Of a stretch of 64,000 bases of DNA, positions 27,251 through 36,804 are shown piece by piece. The notes beneath the pieces are model-generated. The model was not told the DNA's origin. It saw only the letters and a program-made list of their open reading frames with translations, and made no database searches. The stretch is taken from assembly GCA_016188575.1 (NCBI GenBank), contig JACPHN010000075.1, forward strand, positions 38,841 to 102,840, given 5' to 3'. Within the stretch, counting starts at the first letter, position 1, and each line of letters opens with the position of its first letter. This DNA is from Candidatus Schekmanbacteria bacterium. Its GTDB lineage: Bacteria > CSSED10-310 > JACPHN01. The translations under genes were made by a program, and so were the position numbers.

Positions 27251-27925
27251 ATGGTGGCTGCAGAAATCACCGGCAGGGAGCGATTGACGGCGCTACGGGC
27301 GCTGGTGAGGAGCCGGTTTCCGGGGGTCTTCGACAATCTGTCATGCCGTGGGCGCCAATCGGGGGGCACGAGCCCACTGCTGCTGGCGGGATGGCCGGAG
27401 CTAAGCGCGGCGTGGCCGGGGGATGGCATCGTCGAGCTCATGGACGGGGCGGGGGCGCGGCGAACGTGGCTCGCCATGCGCCTGGTCGCGGCACAGGGGG
27501 AGCGCGGTGAGCCCGTGGCGTGGCTCGACCCTCTCGACTGCTTCGACCCGGTTTCGGCGGCTTTGCAAGGGGTCCGTTTGCCGCTGCTGTTGTGGGTCCG
27601 CCCGCAGGGGATACGAGCAGCCTTGACCGCAGCCGAGGTGCTGCTCCCATTCTTTTCGCTCGTCGTTCTCGACCTGGGATGGAGCAATGCGACCAGCGGC
27701 GAGCAGCAGGTCCGAGAATGCAGGTCGCTGCCGCCCTTGTCAGCATGGTTGCGACTGCAGCGAAGCTGCCGCCGGAGCCGCGCGGTGCTCGTCGTCATTG
27801 CGCCGGGTGGCGCCGAAAGCATGGTGCGAACGGCGGCGGATCTGCGGATCGGTGCCGGTCCGCGAGCCATTCCGTGGCCCCGGAGGAACCAGAATGAAGC
27901 GGGTCGGATTCGCGTTCTTGCCTGA
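27251..27925 (+). CDS. imuA: ImuA-like RecA-fold mutagenesis protein
   Basis: A 224-residue protein. In bacteria with an imuA-imuB-dnaE2 mutasome, ImuA (SulA/RecA-like) assists translesion synthesis. Visible here are an N-terminal ERLTALRALVRSRFPGVF, AGWPELSAAWPGDGIVELM (a strand set like the RecA-fold of ImuA), a Walker-B-like LVVLDLGWSNATS, and near the end SRAVLVVIAPGGAESM followed by DLRIGAG. The Walker A is not canonical, as in ImuA proteins. It overlaps imuB by 32 bases, so the two are co-translated. An ideal AGGAGGA precedes the ATG. Identification rests mainly on pairing with imuB. Confidence 0.75.
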   Translation: MVAAEITGRERLTALRALVRSRFPGVFDNLSCRGRQSGGTSPLLLAGWPELSAAWPGDGIVELMDGAGARRTWLAMRLVAAQGERGEPVAWLDPLDCFDPVSAALQGVRLPLLLWVRPQGIRAALTAAEVLLPFFSLVVLDLGWSNATSGEQQVRECRSLPPLSAWLRLQRSCRRSRAVLVVIAPGGAESMVRTAADLRIGAGPRAIPWPRRNQNEAGRIRVLA

Positions 27926-29303
27926 GCTTGGGACGCTGGCACCCAAAGAACGTCAGGACCTGCTGCGGGCGCTTTATGAGCTCTGCCCGGAAGTGGAAGA
28001 GTCGGAGACCGGCTATTACCTACAGCTTGTGGGTTTGGGACTCATGCATCCGAGTGAGAACGAGTACCTTCGGCGCGTGCGCAACCGCTTGCGGGCACAG
28101 GGGCGGGAGCACGTCGCCATGGGTGCAGCAGGTGGGAGGTTTGCCGCGCGCGCGGCGGCTCAATGGGCGCAATCCCGCGGTTTCGAGGTGGTGCAGGTGC
28201 CACCGGGAGAAGAGTCGACCTTTATCGCGTCCTTGCCCTTGCCGTTCTTACCCGCGAGCGCGGAGCTCATCGTCATCCTCCGCGACCTCGGCCTGCGGAC
28301 CGCCGGTGATTTCGCGGCCCTGCCCCGCGCCGCTGTTGTCCGGCGCTTCGGGGAAAGCGGCGCCGCGTTGCTCGCACTCGCACAGGGGAGCGACTCCGCG
28401 CTCCTTTCCCCTACTCCCATGCCGCATGAGCACGCCGTTTCAGGTGAATTCGAGCCCCCCTTGGTGGAGCGCGCCTCGCTTATCGAAGCCTTTCGCAGGC
28501 AGACCGCGGTGCTCATGTGGCGACTGCGTCGCCAGCGCGTCCTTGTCGATACGTTGGTGGCAACCATGACCCCGGAGACATCATCGCCCCTTTCCGTGAC
28601 CCTGCGCGCAGCGGTTGCTACCCGTCAAGCAGCGATCTTCCTCGAGCTGTTCACGCTGGCGCTCGAGGATCTCGCCCGGAGCTCCGGCGCCGATGAGGAT
28701 GCCTCCGTGCCCAGGTTTCAACGCCTCACGGTTGCCGCCACGGAAATCACCCAGGAAGCTCCCGGGCAGCGCGTGCTGTTTGCGCGCTCGGGTGCACGCC
28801 GTAGCAACGCTTTCCTGCTCGCGCTGCTCCGACTTTCGCGCCGGCTTTCAGCGCCGGCGCTCGCAGTGCCCGTGCTCGTCCCCCACGACTTGCCCGACCG
28901 CGCCTTCTCGTCCCGGCCGCTCTTCAGCCACAGCGAATCGCTGCAGGGCCATCCCGCGCGCGCCTGGATGGCGGAGCATGCCATTCCCACTCCCGTCATG
29001 CGCCCCCCGCTCGGCGATCTACACGTGTCACAGACGCTCCGTTCACTGCTGTCGCTCGGCCCACTGCGCCGCGTGTCGCCGCCCTGCATGATCCGCATTT
29101 CCGAGAACACTGCGTTTTTCGGACCGCCCCACGCCATTCGCGCCTGGCAAGGCCCCTTCCGATTAGCAGGGCAATGGTGGCAGGAGAGCGCCTACACGCG
29201 CGAGTACTATCGGCTGCTCCTGGAGAATGACCGAAGCCTGCTGATCTTTCGCTCCCTGGACCCACCGGAGGCACCGTGGATGCTTGCCGGCGTCTTCGAT
29301 TGA
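27894..29303 (+). CDS. imuB: ImuB-like Y-family polymerase homologue
   Basis: A 469-residue Y-family DNA polymerase-like protein. ImuB proteins lack polymerase activity and act as a clamp-binding scaffold. Visible are the N-terminal RVGFAFLPELGTL, ERQDLLRALYELCPEVEESE and GYYLQLVGLGLM. Then come FAARAAAQWAQSRGFEVVQV, an HhH-type segment LRDLGLRTAGDFAALPRAAV and, after it, PLVERASLIEAFRRQTAVLM. The polymerase catalytic acidic residues expected at the N-terminal FVDMD site are missing (FAFLPEL), as in ImuB. The C-terminus has AGQWWQESAYTREYYRLLLE, the common ImuB ending. No dnaE2 follows in this window. Confidence 0.85.
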   Translation: MKRVGFAFLPELGTLAPKERQDLLRALYELCPEVEESETGYYLQLVGLGLMHPSENEYLRRVRNRLRAQGREHVAMGAAGGRFAARAAAQWAQSRGFEVVQVPPGEESTFIASLPLPFLPASAELIVILRDLGLRTAGDFAALPRAAVVRRFGESGAALLALAQGSDSALLSPTPMPHEHAVSGEFEPPLVERASLIEAFRRQTAVLMWRLRRQRVLVDTLVATMTPETSSPLSVTLRAAVATRQAAIFLELFTLALEDLARSSGADEDASVPRFQRLTVAATEITQEAPGQRVLFARSGARRSNAFLLALLRLSRRLSAPALAVPVLVPHDLPDRAFSSRPLFSHSESLQGHPARAWMAEHAIPTPVMRPPLGDLHVSQTLRSLLSLGPLRRVSPPCMIRISENTAFFGPPHAIRAWQGPFRLAGQWWQESAYTREYYRLLLENDRSLLIFRSLDPPEAPWMLAGVFD

Positions 29304-29414
29304 TCCGGCGGTGCGCCGCAGGAAGGGCCCATGCTCGACCAGGATGACCAGGGGGATTGCCAAGCGCGCACGTCCGAAATACGGTACTGCTCTTCTAAGC
29401 TGCGTGGGCAAGAC

Positions 29415-32400
29415 ATGAGCAACGCCATTCGCCAACCGAGAATCGGACCGTTTCGCCTCTTGAGCACCCTCGGACAGGGCGCCATGGGTGTCGTGCACCT
29501 GGCCGTAAGCGTCGAAACGGGGGTTTCCGTCGCGCTCAAGACGCTGGCCGCTCCCACCGAGCAGCACCTTCCCGCGATCCGCAGGGAAATCCAGGCGCTC
29601 GCGGCCCTGCGCCACCCCAATATTGTCCGCGTGGTCGCGCACGGCGTCCACGCCGGCCTGCCGTGGTGCGCGCTGGAGCTCGTCGATGGCGTCGGGCTCG
29701 TGCCATTTTGCCGCAAGCTGTGGCATCCCAGAGCTCCACAGGGCGCCGCGCACAAGGCGACCAACCTGCGCGCCCTGCTCACCGTCGTGCGCCGGCTCTG
29801 CGAACCTCTCGCCTACCTGCACGGTGAGGGAATCGTCCATCAGGATCTCAAGCCCGACAACGTGCTCGTGCGCTCCGACGGCCAGCCGGTGATCGTCGAC
29901 TTTGGACTCGTGTCCCGTTTCGGCAGCGGGGAGGCAGACGAGGACGGCTGGTCGCGCGAAGTCCTGGAAAAATCGCCATCCGGTTCCGGCACCATCCCGT
30001 ACATGGCCCCAGAGATACTCCGGGGCGAGCTGATCGATGCCCGCACCGACCTCTATGCCGTGGGTTGCATGCTGTATGAGCTGCTGACCGAGCAGGTTCC
30101 CTTCGCCGAACAGTCGAGCCGCGACATGGTGATGGCGCACCTGCGCAGCACGCCACGACCTCCAAGCGAGCTCGTCGATGGCATTCCCAAAGCCCTGGAC
30201 GCGCTCATTGGCCGCCTGCTGATGAAGGACGCCCGCGCGCGCCTGGGTTATGCCGAGGACCTGGCCGCCGAGCTTGAACGGCTCGGCGCTTCAAGAGATG
30301 GACTGCTCGCTGGCCCGCCCCCGCGTCCCTACCTGTACCGACCGCGGTTCGTCGGCCGCGAAGAGACGCTGGAAACCCTGAATGACGCCATGCCGCGCTA
30401 CGGGAGCGGCCACGGGCGCCTCCTGCTGTTGCGCGGTGAAAGTGGTGTCGGCAAGACCCGCTTTGCGCTGGAAGCCATGCACAGCCCGCGCCTGCGGGGT
30501 GCCCGCGTGATGATTGGCGAATGCCCGCCTCCCGGCACCGGCGGAGCTCTTCTCTGCGCCTTCCGCGGCCCGCTGGAGACCCTTGTCGACCACTGTCGCA
30601 CCGGCGGCCGGCAGGCCAGCGACGCGATAATCGGCCAGCGTGGAAAGGCGCTGGAGGCGTACCACCCGAGTATCCGTGACCTCCCCGGGCAAGACGCCTA
30701 CCCGGAAGTCCCGGAGCTCCCGCCCGACATTGCGCGGCAGCGGCTGTACACGGCCTTTGTCGATTCCCTGCGCGCATGGCTCGGCGAGAAACCGGCCGTT
30801 CTGATGCTCGACGACCTGCAGTGGGCCGACGAGCTGAGCATGGGGCTGCTGCAGCACCTCGCCGCGCCGACGCAGCTCACCGCGCTACCTGTGCTGATAC
30901 TGGCCACCTATCGGCGCGAAGAGGCCACTGCGGCACTGAACGGCCTGGCGGCCCAGCCGGCGGCGACCGTGATCGACTTGCAGCGCCTCGACGCGGCGAC
31001 CGTCGGCGCGATGGTCGCCGACATGCTGGCCATGGATCAGCCGCCCGGCGAGCTCGCAGAGCGCCTGCACCGCTACTCGGAGGGCAATCCATTCTTTGTG
31101 GCCGAGTACCTGCGCGCCGCGATCGCCGCGGGACTGCTGCAGCGCGACCCCCAAGGGCGCTGGCAACCCGCGGGCGAGGATTGGGATCTCGCGTTGCCGA
31201 AGTCGCTGGAGCGACTGGTGCAAAGGAGGATTACAGACCTCCCGGCTGCGGCGCTAAAGGTGGCACAGGCGGCCGCGGTGGTTGGCCGCGAGGCGCGGCT
31301 CGAGCTCCTGGGCACCGTCACAGGGCTCGATGAGGCGGAGCTGTTCCTGGCCTGGAGCGAGCTTCGGCGCCGTGAGGTCCTCGACGAGGCCAGCGGCGGG
31401 TGCCTGCGCTTTGCTCATGAAACGATCCGCGAGGCAACCTACGCGGCCTTGTCCAAGGAGGAGCGCGAGCCGCTCCACCGCCTCGTTGCGGAAGGGCTGG
31501 AGGGGCTGGTCGGCGAGCTGGATGAGCACCTCAGCGAGCTCGGGCGGCACTGGGAGGAGGCCGGCGAGCGCGAACGCGCCGCTTCCTGTTACTTGCGGGC
31601 GGCACGGCGTAATCGCCGGCAATACGGGCTCGTCGAGGCGGAAGCGAGCTACCGCGCGTACCTGCGCTTGCAGACTGTGGAGACTGCCGAAAGAGTCGAA
31701 GCCAGCGTGGAGCTCGCAGAGGGCGTCCTGTACGTCCAGGGACGACTCCGCGAGGCCCTGGCGGAGCTGGAAGACGCGGACCGACGGGCCGCGGAGCTTG
31801 GGGCGCGAACGGTGCAGTGGCGCGCGCTGTGCACGCTGGCGCTGGTCAGCCACGATCTCGGGAAGGTGAGCGACGCCAACCAGATGCTCGAAGAGGCGCT
31901 CGCGATCGCCCGCGAGACCGGCGACGAAAACGGCGAGGCGCGCACGCTGGCCGCGCAAGCGTTGCAGGCCTATCAGTCCGGTCAGCTCGCCGCGGCGAGC
32001 GCGCTGTTCAGCGCCGCTCGCGAGCGCTACGGCCGCCGCGGGGACCGCCTCAATGAAGGCCTGACGCTCAATAGCCTCGCCGTCATCGCCGCCGCGGAAG
32101 GCAATGTCGATGGCGCCGTGGCGCTGTCCAAAGAAGCACTCGAGCTTCTTCGGGCCGCGCAAAACCGGATGGGCGAAGCGGCGTGCCTGGGCAATCTCGC
32201 CAACTTGCTCGAAGAGCTGGGACGCGAGGACGAGGCGGAGCGCCTGCAGCGAAGCGCGCTGGCCATTCTCCGGCAAGTCGGTCACCGGCTCTTCGAAGGC
32301 GTTACTCTCAACAACCTGGCGAGCCTGAGTCTCAATGCGGGAAACCTCGCGGAGGCGTCGCTGCTATGCGAGCAAAGTCTGCCGATCTTTCGCGAGCTCG

Positions 32401-32864
32401 GCCACCGGCGCTTCGAGGCGCACGCGATTTACTGTCGCGCCCGCATCGCCGCGGACACGGACCACTTCGAGCAGGCCATGTCGGACCTGGACGAGGCGCT
32501 CGCGATCCTGCGTCAGATCGGCGACCGTCGCGTCGAGGGGGCGGTGCTGCTGACGCGCTCGACCTTGCAGCGGCGGCGCGGCTTGTTGGAGGCGGCCGCG
32601 GCGGATCTGGACAGTGCTGAGGCGCTGCTCGCCGCGGCGGGGCACGTTCGCGATCGCGTTCAGGTGGCGTGCGAGCGCGGCTTCCTCGCGCTGGCTCAGG
32701 GGGCGAGCGCCGCCGCGCACATCGCGACCGCGCGCCAACATGCCGCGACGTTGGGCGCCGGCGGTGGCGGCCGGGTGGGGACGATCCTCGCGCAACTGGA
32801 GCGGGCTCAGGACGAGCGTGAAGCTACCGCCGGATCGGCCGCACCGGCCGTGCCCTGGCAATGA
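29415..32864 (+). CDS. Giant Ser/Thr kinase-AAA ATPase-TPR signalling protein 2
   Basis: An 1149-residue paralogue of the protein at 10068, with the same order: kinase (residues 10-290), AAA/STAND-like ATPase with Walker A GESGVGKT and Walker B MLDDLQWADE, then TPRs over the last 450 residues (RLNEGLTLNSLAVI; LEELGREDEAERLQRSALAI). The kinase has LGQGAMGVVHLA, VALK and APE, but the catalytic loop is HQDLKPDN (from about residue 142) instead of HRD; loss of this Arg often marks kinases not regulated by activation-loop phosphorylation. The DFG motif is intact. The start at 29415 is an ATG in place of one 28 codons upstream because it aligns with kinase 1. Its stop overlaps the next gene by 4 bases. 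Confidence 0.9.
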   Translation: MSNAIRQPRIGPFRLLSTLGQGAMGVVHLAVSVETGVSVALKTLAAPTEQHLPAIRREIQALAALRHPNIVRVVAHGVHAGLPWCALELVDGVGLVPFCRKLWHPRAPQGAAHKATNLRALLTVVRRLCEPLAYLHGEGIVHQDLKPDNVLVRSDGQPVIVDFGLVSRFGSGEADEDGWSREVLEKSPSGSGTIPYMAPEILRGELIDARTDLYAVGCMLYELLTEQVPFAEQSSRDMVMAHLRSTPRPPSELVDGIPKALDALIGRLLMKDARARLGYAEDLAAELERLGASRDGLLAGPPPRPYLYRPRFVGREETLETLNDAMPRYGSGHGRLLLLRGESGVGKTRFALEAMHSPRLRGARVMIGECPPPGTGGALLCAFRGPLETLVDHCRTGGRQASDAIIGQRGKALEAYHPSIRDLPGQDAYPEVPELPPDIARQRLYTAFVDSLRAWLGEKPAVLMLDDLQWADELSMGLLQHLAAPTQLTALPVLILATYRREEATAALNGLAAQPAATVIDLQRLDAATVGAMVADMLAMDQPPGELAERLHRYSEGNPFFVAEYLRAAIAAGLLQRDPQGRWQPAGEDWDLALPKSLERLVQRRITDLPAAALKVAQAAAVVGREARLELLGTVTGLDEAELFLAWSELRRREVLDEASGGCLRFAHETIREATYAALSKEEREPLHRLVAEGLEGLVGELDEHLSELGRHWEEAGERERAASCYLRAARRNRRQYGLVEAEASYRAYLRLQTVETAERVEASVELAEGVLYVQGRLREALAELEDADRRAAELGARTVQWRALCTLALVSHDLGKVSDANQMLEEALAIARETGDENGEARTLAAQALQAYQSGQLAAASALFSAARERYGRRGDRLNEGLTLNSLAVIAAAEGNVDGAVALSKEALELLRAAQNRMGEAACLGNLANLLEELGREDEAERLQRSALAILRQVGHRLFEGVTLNNLASLSLNAGNLAEASLLCEQSLPIFRELGHRRFEAHAIYCRARIAADTDHFEQAMSDLDEALAILRQIGDRRVEGAVLLTRSTLQRRRGLLEAAAADLDSAEALLAAAGHVRDRVQVACERGFLALAQGASAAAHIATARQHAATLGAGGGGRVGTILAQLERAQDEREATAGSAAPAVPWQ

Positions 32865-35029
32865 GGCGAATCTGCTCTTTCATGCTGAGTATGGGCCTGG
32901 CATTGCTCGTCGGGCTTCCGACCTCCCTCGGTGCTGACCGGGACACGCGCGCCGCAGCCCAGGCCGCGGTGCAGCGCGCCATGGCCGCCCTGGAAGCCAA
33001 ACGATACGAGGAGCTCCGGGAGAATCTTCTCACGGCGCTATCATACCGTCCGGATCACCCGGTGCTGCTTGCGTATCTCGCGAGAGCAGAGGCGCTGACC
33101 GGCCACGCTCCGGAATCCTTGCATCGCCTCCATCGCCTGCTCGAGCTCGGCGTCGATCCTGACCTCGATTTCGCTGCCACGGGCGAGCTCGGCAGCGTCC
33201 TTCTCCTCCCCGAATTCGCCGACTTTGCTGCGCGCCGCGAAGCGCTGCAGCGACCGATTCTACGATCCAACGCCCGGTGCCGCCTGTCGGCGCCACGTTT
33301 CCTCCCCGAAGGCGTGGCGTGGAACGTCGCCACGGAGATGCTCTATGTCAGCAGTGTCCACGAGCGACGAATCGTCGCGGTCGACGCGCAGTGCGCCGAA
33401 CGGCGGATCGCCGGCCCGGAGCAGGGACTCGACGCCGTCCTCGGTATGGTCTTCGACGCGGCGCGCAACGCGTTGTGGGCGGTCACGACCGCGCTACCGG
33501 AAATGACGGGCTACCGGGAAGGCGATGCGCATCGGTCGCGACTGGTCATGATTCCGCTCGGGCAGACGGACGCGGAGCCGCCGCGATTCTACGAGTGCGC
33601 CGCCGTGCCGCCGGGAAGTAGCGTGGAGCGGCCTGCACCGGAGCTCAACGACGTCACCCTGGCTCCGTCCGGAGAGGTGTTCGTCGCCGACAGCCGCGGC
33701 GGCGCCATTTACCGCCTGGCGAATCCGCAAGGCGCGCTGCAGCCGCTCGTTCCGGCGGGCACGTTCGTGTCGCCGGGAGGTCTGGCAACGGATGGTGGCG
33801 GCAAGTTTTTGTACGTCGCCGATTACGCGGGTCAGCTCGCCCGTGTCGAAATCGCCTCCGGCGCAGTGCTTCCTCTCACCCTCCCCGCGGATCTTACGCT
33901 GTACGGAGTCGACGGGCTGGCGCGGCACGGTGCCGCGCTCATTGCCGTCCAGAACGGCATTCGACCGCATCGGGTACTCTCGCTCCAGCTCTCGGACGCC
34001 GGAGACCGCGTCATCGCCTCCGAGGTGCTCGAACGCGCCCACCCCGCCTACCACGAGCCCACGCTCGGGGTCGTGGCCGGCGACACGTTCACCTTCGTGG
34101 CGAACAGTCAGTGGGAGCTCTTCGGCGCGACCGGCGCTGGTGGCGGAGCTGCCGAGCAAGAGACATCTCCGCCGCTCCTCCTGCGCCTGCCCTTGGGCGA
34201 GTCCGGGCCGGCGGCGGGTCTCGCCGAGCGTGAGCGGGCCTTCTCCGATCGCTCGGAGGCGCGCGGCGTGCGCGATGCCTTTCTCGAGTTCCTCGACGGT
34301 GACGCGATGCTCTTTCGCCCGCACCCTGTCAACGGGCGGGAGCATACGCAACAGCAACCCGATCCTCCCATCGGTCTGGTCTGGCGCCCCGCGCGCGTGG
34401 AAGTGTCTGCTTCCGGCGATCTGGGCTATTCGACCGGACCCTTCGTCGTCACCAAGAAAGGCGAGGCGTCGCCTGCGGGCGCCGGCCGGTTTTTTTCGAT
34501 CTGGCGCCGGGACGAGCTGGGCGAGTGGAAGGTGCTCGTGGACGCGGGTGCCGACGTCACCACCGCCTCGCCCGCGGATTCCTTGCGCACCACCTGTCAG
34601 CTCCTGTCCAGCCGGAGCCCGCGCGGCGCGGCCGGCGCCGATCATCGCGGCGATCAGGCAGCGCTCGATCTCGCCGAGGCGCGGTTGCAGGCCGTCTTCA
34701 CCTCAGCCGCCGGGACGGTCGCGGAGCGCCTTGCCGATATCGTTACCACCGACGGCTTCGCGCTGCGCGAGGGAGCCGGCGAAATACCGCTGGCCGGGCG
34801 TGCGGATGCCCGTGCGCTCAGTTATCCACCGGGAACCGCATTCGCCAGCCTGCGCTCAGGGATCTCGGCGGCGGGAGACCTCGCCTTCTCGGTTGCCGCG
34901 TATCGACTACCGGGCACCGCAGGCGACGCGGCACCGGATGGTTATGCGGTTCGCGTGTGGCGCTTCAGAGATCGATCCTGGCGCCTGGTAGCCGATAGCT
35001 CCACTCCCGTCCCCAGGCAAGCGCCCTGA
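32861..35029 (+). CDS. Exported protein with TPR, beta-propeller and tandem C-terminal domains
   Basis: A 722-residue protein with a signal peptide (SFMLSMGLALLVGLPTSLGA). Residues 25-110 are TPR-like (EELRENLLTALSYRPDHPVL). The next section is an SMP-30/NHL-type propeller with repeats such as FLPEGVAWNVATEMLYVSSV, LNDVTLAPSGEVFVADSRGG and GGLATDGGGKFLYVADYAGQ. The last 270 residues hold two similar alpha/beta domains: DAFLEFLDGDAMLFRPHPVN...VSASGDLGYSTGPFVV and LRSGISAAGDLAFSVAAYRL, resembling SnoaL/DUF4440-type folds. The ATG overlaps the kinase 2 stop, so it is probably co-translated. It may be the kinase's extracytoplasmic partner (inference). Confidence 0.75.
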   Translation: MRRICSFMLSMGLALLVGLPTSLGADRDTRAAAQAAVQRAMAALEAKRYEELRENLLTALSYRPDHPVLLAYLARAEALTGHAPESLHRLHRLLELGVDPDLDFAATGELGSVLLLPEFADFAARREALQRPILRSNARCRLSAPRFLPEGVAWNVATEMLYVSSVHERRIVAVDAQCAERRIAGPEQGLDAVLGMVFDAARNALWAVTTALPEMTGYREGDAHRSRLVMIPLGQTDAEPPRFYECAAVPPGSSVERPAPELNDVTLAPSGEVFVADSRGGAIYRLANPQGALQPLVPAGTFVSPGGLATDGGGKFLYVADYAGQLARVEIASGAVLPLTLPADLTLYGVDGLARHGAALIAVQNGIRPHRVLSLQLSDAGDRVIASEVLERAHPAYHEPTLGVVAGDTFTFVANSQWELFGATGAGGGAAEQETSPPLLLRLPLGESGPAAGLAERERAFSDRSEARGVRDAFLEFLDGDAMLFRPHPVNGREHTQQQPDPPIGLVWRPARVEVSASGDLGYSTGPFVVTKKGEASPAGAGRFFSIWRRDELGEWKVLVDAGADVTTASPADSLRTTCQLLSSRSPRGAAGADHRGDQAALDLAEARLQAVFTSAAGTVAERLADIVTTDGFALREGAGEIPLAGRADARALSYPPGTAFASLRSGISAAGDLAFSVAAYRLPGTAGDAAPDGYAVRVWRFRDRSWRLVADSSTPVPRQAP

Positions 35030-35034
35030 GACCG

Positions 35035-35069
35035 GGCGGCGGCGGAAGCGCCGGGCGCCGGCCGCCGCC
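35035..35069. terminator. GC-rich stem-loop between convergent genes
   Basis: GGCGGCGGC and GCCGCCGCC form a strong stem just after the stop of the propeller gene and just before the stop of the rhomboid gene on the other strand. No U-run follows, so it is only terminator-like. Confidence 0.35.
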
Positions 35070-35070
35070 A

Positions 35071-36153
35071 CTACGGGACGGGGAAAGACAGCGGTCGCGC
35101 CCGATAGACGTGACCGAAAGCGAGCCCCGTGAGGAATCCAACGACGTGCACGTCCCAGGCGATGCCCCCACCGTTGGCCGGCGTGCGCGCCAGCATGCTC
35201 AGGAGCTGCAGCAGGAACCAGAGGCCGAGATAGGTGAGCGCCGGGAGGCGAAAACGCATGAAGAAGATTACGGTGTAGACTTTTGCTCGTGGGAATAAGG
35301 CTACATAGGCGCCCATCAGCCCCGCCACGGCTCCGGACGCACCGCCGAGCGGAATCTCGCTCGATGGGTAGATCGTCACGTGCGCAAGCGCCCCCGCGAG
35401 ACCCGCTGCAAGATACAGCAGCAAGAAGCGGCCCTGCTCTAGCGCGTCCTCGACGTTGTCGCCGAACACCCGCAGGAACCACAGGTTGCCGAGCAAGTGG
35501 ACCCAATTGAAGTGAAGAAACAAATGGGTAACCAGGGCCAGCGGCGCCGCTCCGCGCCAGAGCTCGACGGGCACGAGCCCGAGGGCTTGCACCGCAACGC
35601 GCGAGGTGCCCGGGTCGGACACTTCCCCGGCGATGATCGGAACGAACGCCAGCGCGTTCAACGCCAGCAGGAACGTGGTGACCAGCGGCCTGCGGCCGAG
35701 CGGGTGCCACACCTCCAGCGGCAGCGCGGTAAACAGTTGGAACAGGTAGCTCATCGCCGTCGGTTTGGGCGCGAGCCCCATCTCCGGGTGCTGCCCGCCT
35801 TCGTGGACGAGGTCACGCAGCGTCAGGCACTCGCCGGCATCGAGCCAGAGCCCGGCGCACGCCGGGCATACATCGACCTCCACGCCGCGGCCGGCGAAGC
35901 TGACCAGATGCTCGATCAGCTCTGTCCGATCGCGCGGGCAGGCCAATCCTGAGAGTTGCTCCAGGCCATCCAGGCGCGACGACAGCCAGATTGCCGGCTC
36001 CGCGGACACGCCGATTGCCCGCGCCGCTTCGCCGGCATCCAGCCACGTCCCGCCGCAATGGGGACAGTGATCGAGCTCGACGCCCCGGTACGGGACCGTT
36101 TGCAGGAAAGCCCGACAGCGCGGGCACAGACATCGGTTGACGCCTGAGCTCAT
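35071..36153 (-). CDS. Rhomboid-family intramembrane protease with zinc-ribbon N-terminus
   Basis: A 360-residue membrane protease. The ATG at 36153 follows GGAGG. The N-terminus carries two TFIIB-like zinc ribbons: CPRCRAFLQTVPYRG with CPHCGGTWLDAGE, and ACPRDRTEL with VCPACAGLWLDAGE. Six or so membrane segments follow, with the rhomboid hallmarks THLFLHFNWVHLLGNLWFL, the catalytic serine GGASGAVAG and the catalytic His in VHVVGFLTGLAFGH. So the protease core looks intact. Zinc-ribbon-plus-rhomboid fusions are known; the ribbon may bind substrates or metal. Convergent with the propeller gene. Confidence 0.9.
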   Translation of the reverse strand: MSSGVNRCLCPRCRAFLQTVPYRGVELDHCPHCGGTWLDAGEAARAIGVSAEPAIWLSSRLDGLEQLSGLACPRDRTELIEHLVSFAGRGVEVDVCPACAGLWLDAGECLTLRDLVHEGGQHPEMGLAPKPTAMSYLFQLFTALPLEVWHPLGRRPLVTTFLLALNALAFVPIIAGEVSDPGTSRVAVQALGLVPVELWRGAAPLALVTHLFLHFNWVHLLGNLWFLRVFGDNVEDALEQGRFLLLYLAAGLAGALAHVTIYPSSEIPLGGASGAVAGLMGAYVALFPRAKVYTVIFFMRFRLPALTYLGLWFLLQLLSMLARTPANGGGIAWDVHVVGFLTGLAFGHVYRARPLSFPVP

Positions 36154-36269
36154 GGGAACCTCCGCCGCGAGAGAGCGGTTGCACCGATTCGCCCGCATCG
36201 CGGTGGTCGGCGACACGGTCGATCTACCGCCTGCGGCGAGAGATGTCAACTGCGCGCTACGTCCACAAT

Positions 36270-36325
36270 CCACCGTCGGTTCGCCTGCAAGCTATTCGGA
36301 AAGCGCATCACGAAGACCCCCCACC
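36270..36325 (-). repeat. Dispersed REP-like repeat, truncated copy C
   Basis: Carries GTTCGCCTGCAAGCT, AAGCGCATCACGAAGA and CCCCCCACC in the same order as copies A and B, then stops. The ISKra4-like left end starts at 36326, so the IS probably inserted in this copy. Confidence 0.65.
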
Positions 36326-36765
36326 GGTGTCGGTCCGGAGTGTCGGACCTTGCCGATTCGACCAGATTGGGGAACGAGGGGTTGACGAAGCGCGATGGAC
36401 TGTCCAGGGTGTTAACTGAGACGCCTGGAACGCGTTGTTGACACCCATTCAGGAGGACAGTCCGGTGACATCGTTGCCGAATTCGATGATCGAGTCTATC
36501 GCCGAAGCCCACTTCGAGCTCGCTTCGAACGAAGCCTTTCGCCGCTTATTGGCTTATGTCGACGAGCAAATGAACCGGGCTCCGGACGAGATCGCCGCGG
36601 ATCTCGCCGACATCGAGGCCAACGTGAGGGAGCTGCTCAATCGGTTGGGCAGTGAGATTACCGCGGCCACGCTCGCGCGGCTCGACGTCCGGGCGAATGG
36701 ATGAGAAAGGGGACCGACTCCACACGATCCGGCGCCGGACGGCGAAACGGGTGTAAGGTGATCCT
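36326..36765 (+). mobile_element. ISKra4-like element, internal-deletion derivative 1
   Basis: Begins with GGTGTCGGTCCGGAGTGT, the same left end as copies at 40716 (reverse) and 62360. It keeps the transposase start (about 36465: SLPNSMIESIAEAHFELAS, then RAPDEIAADLADIEANVREL to RLDVRANG at 36699). Soon after that comes a stretch encoding KGDRLHTIR (36713-36739), which in the copy at 62498 lies about 180 codons further on. So about 540 bp of the transposase gene were deleted, leaving a short non-autonomous form. Confidence 0.75.
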
Positions 36766-36804
36766 GAGTCGATGCGCGCCCCAGGCCTGGGGCAAGGAGG
36801 TCGC

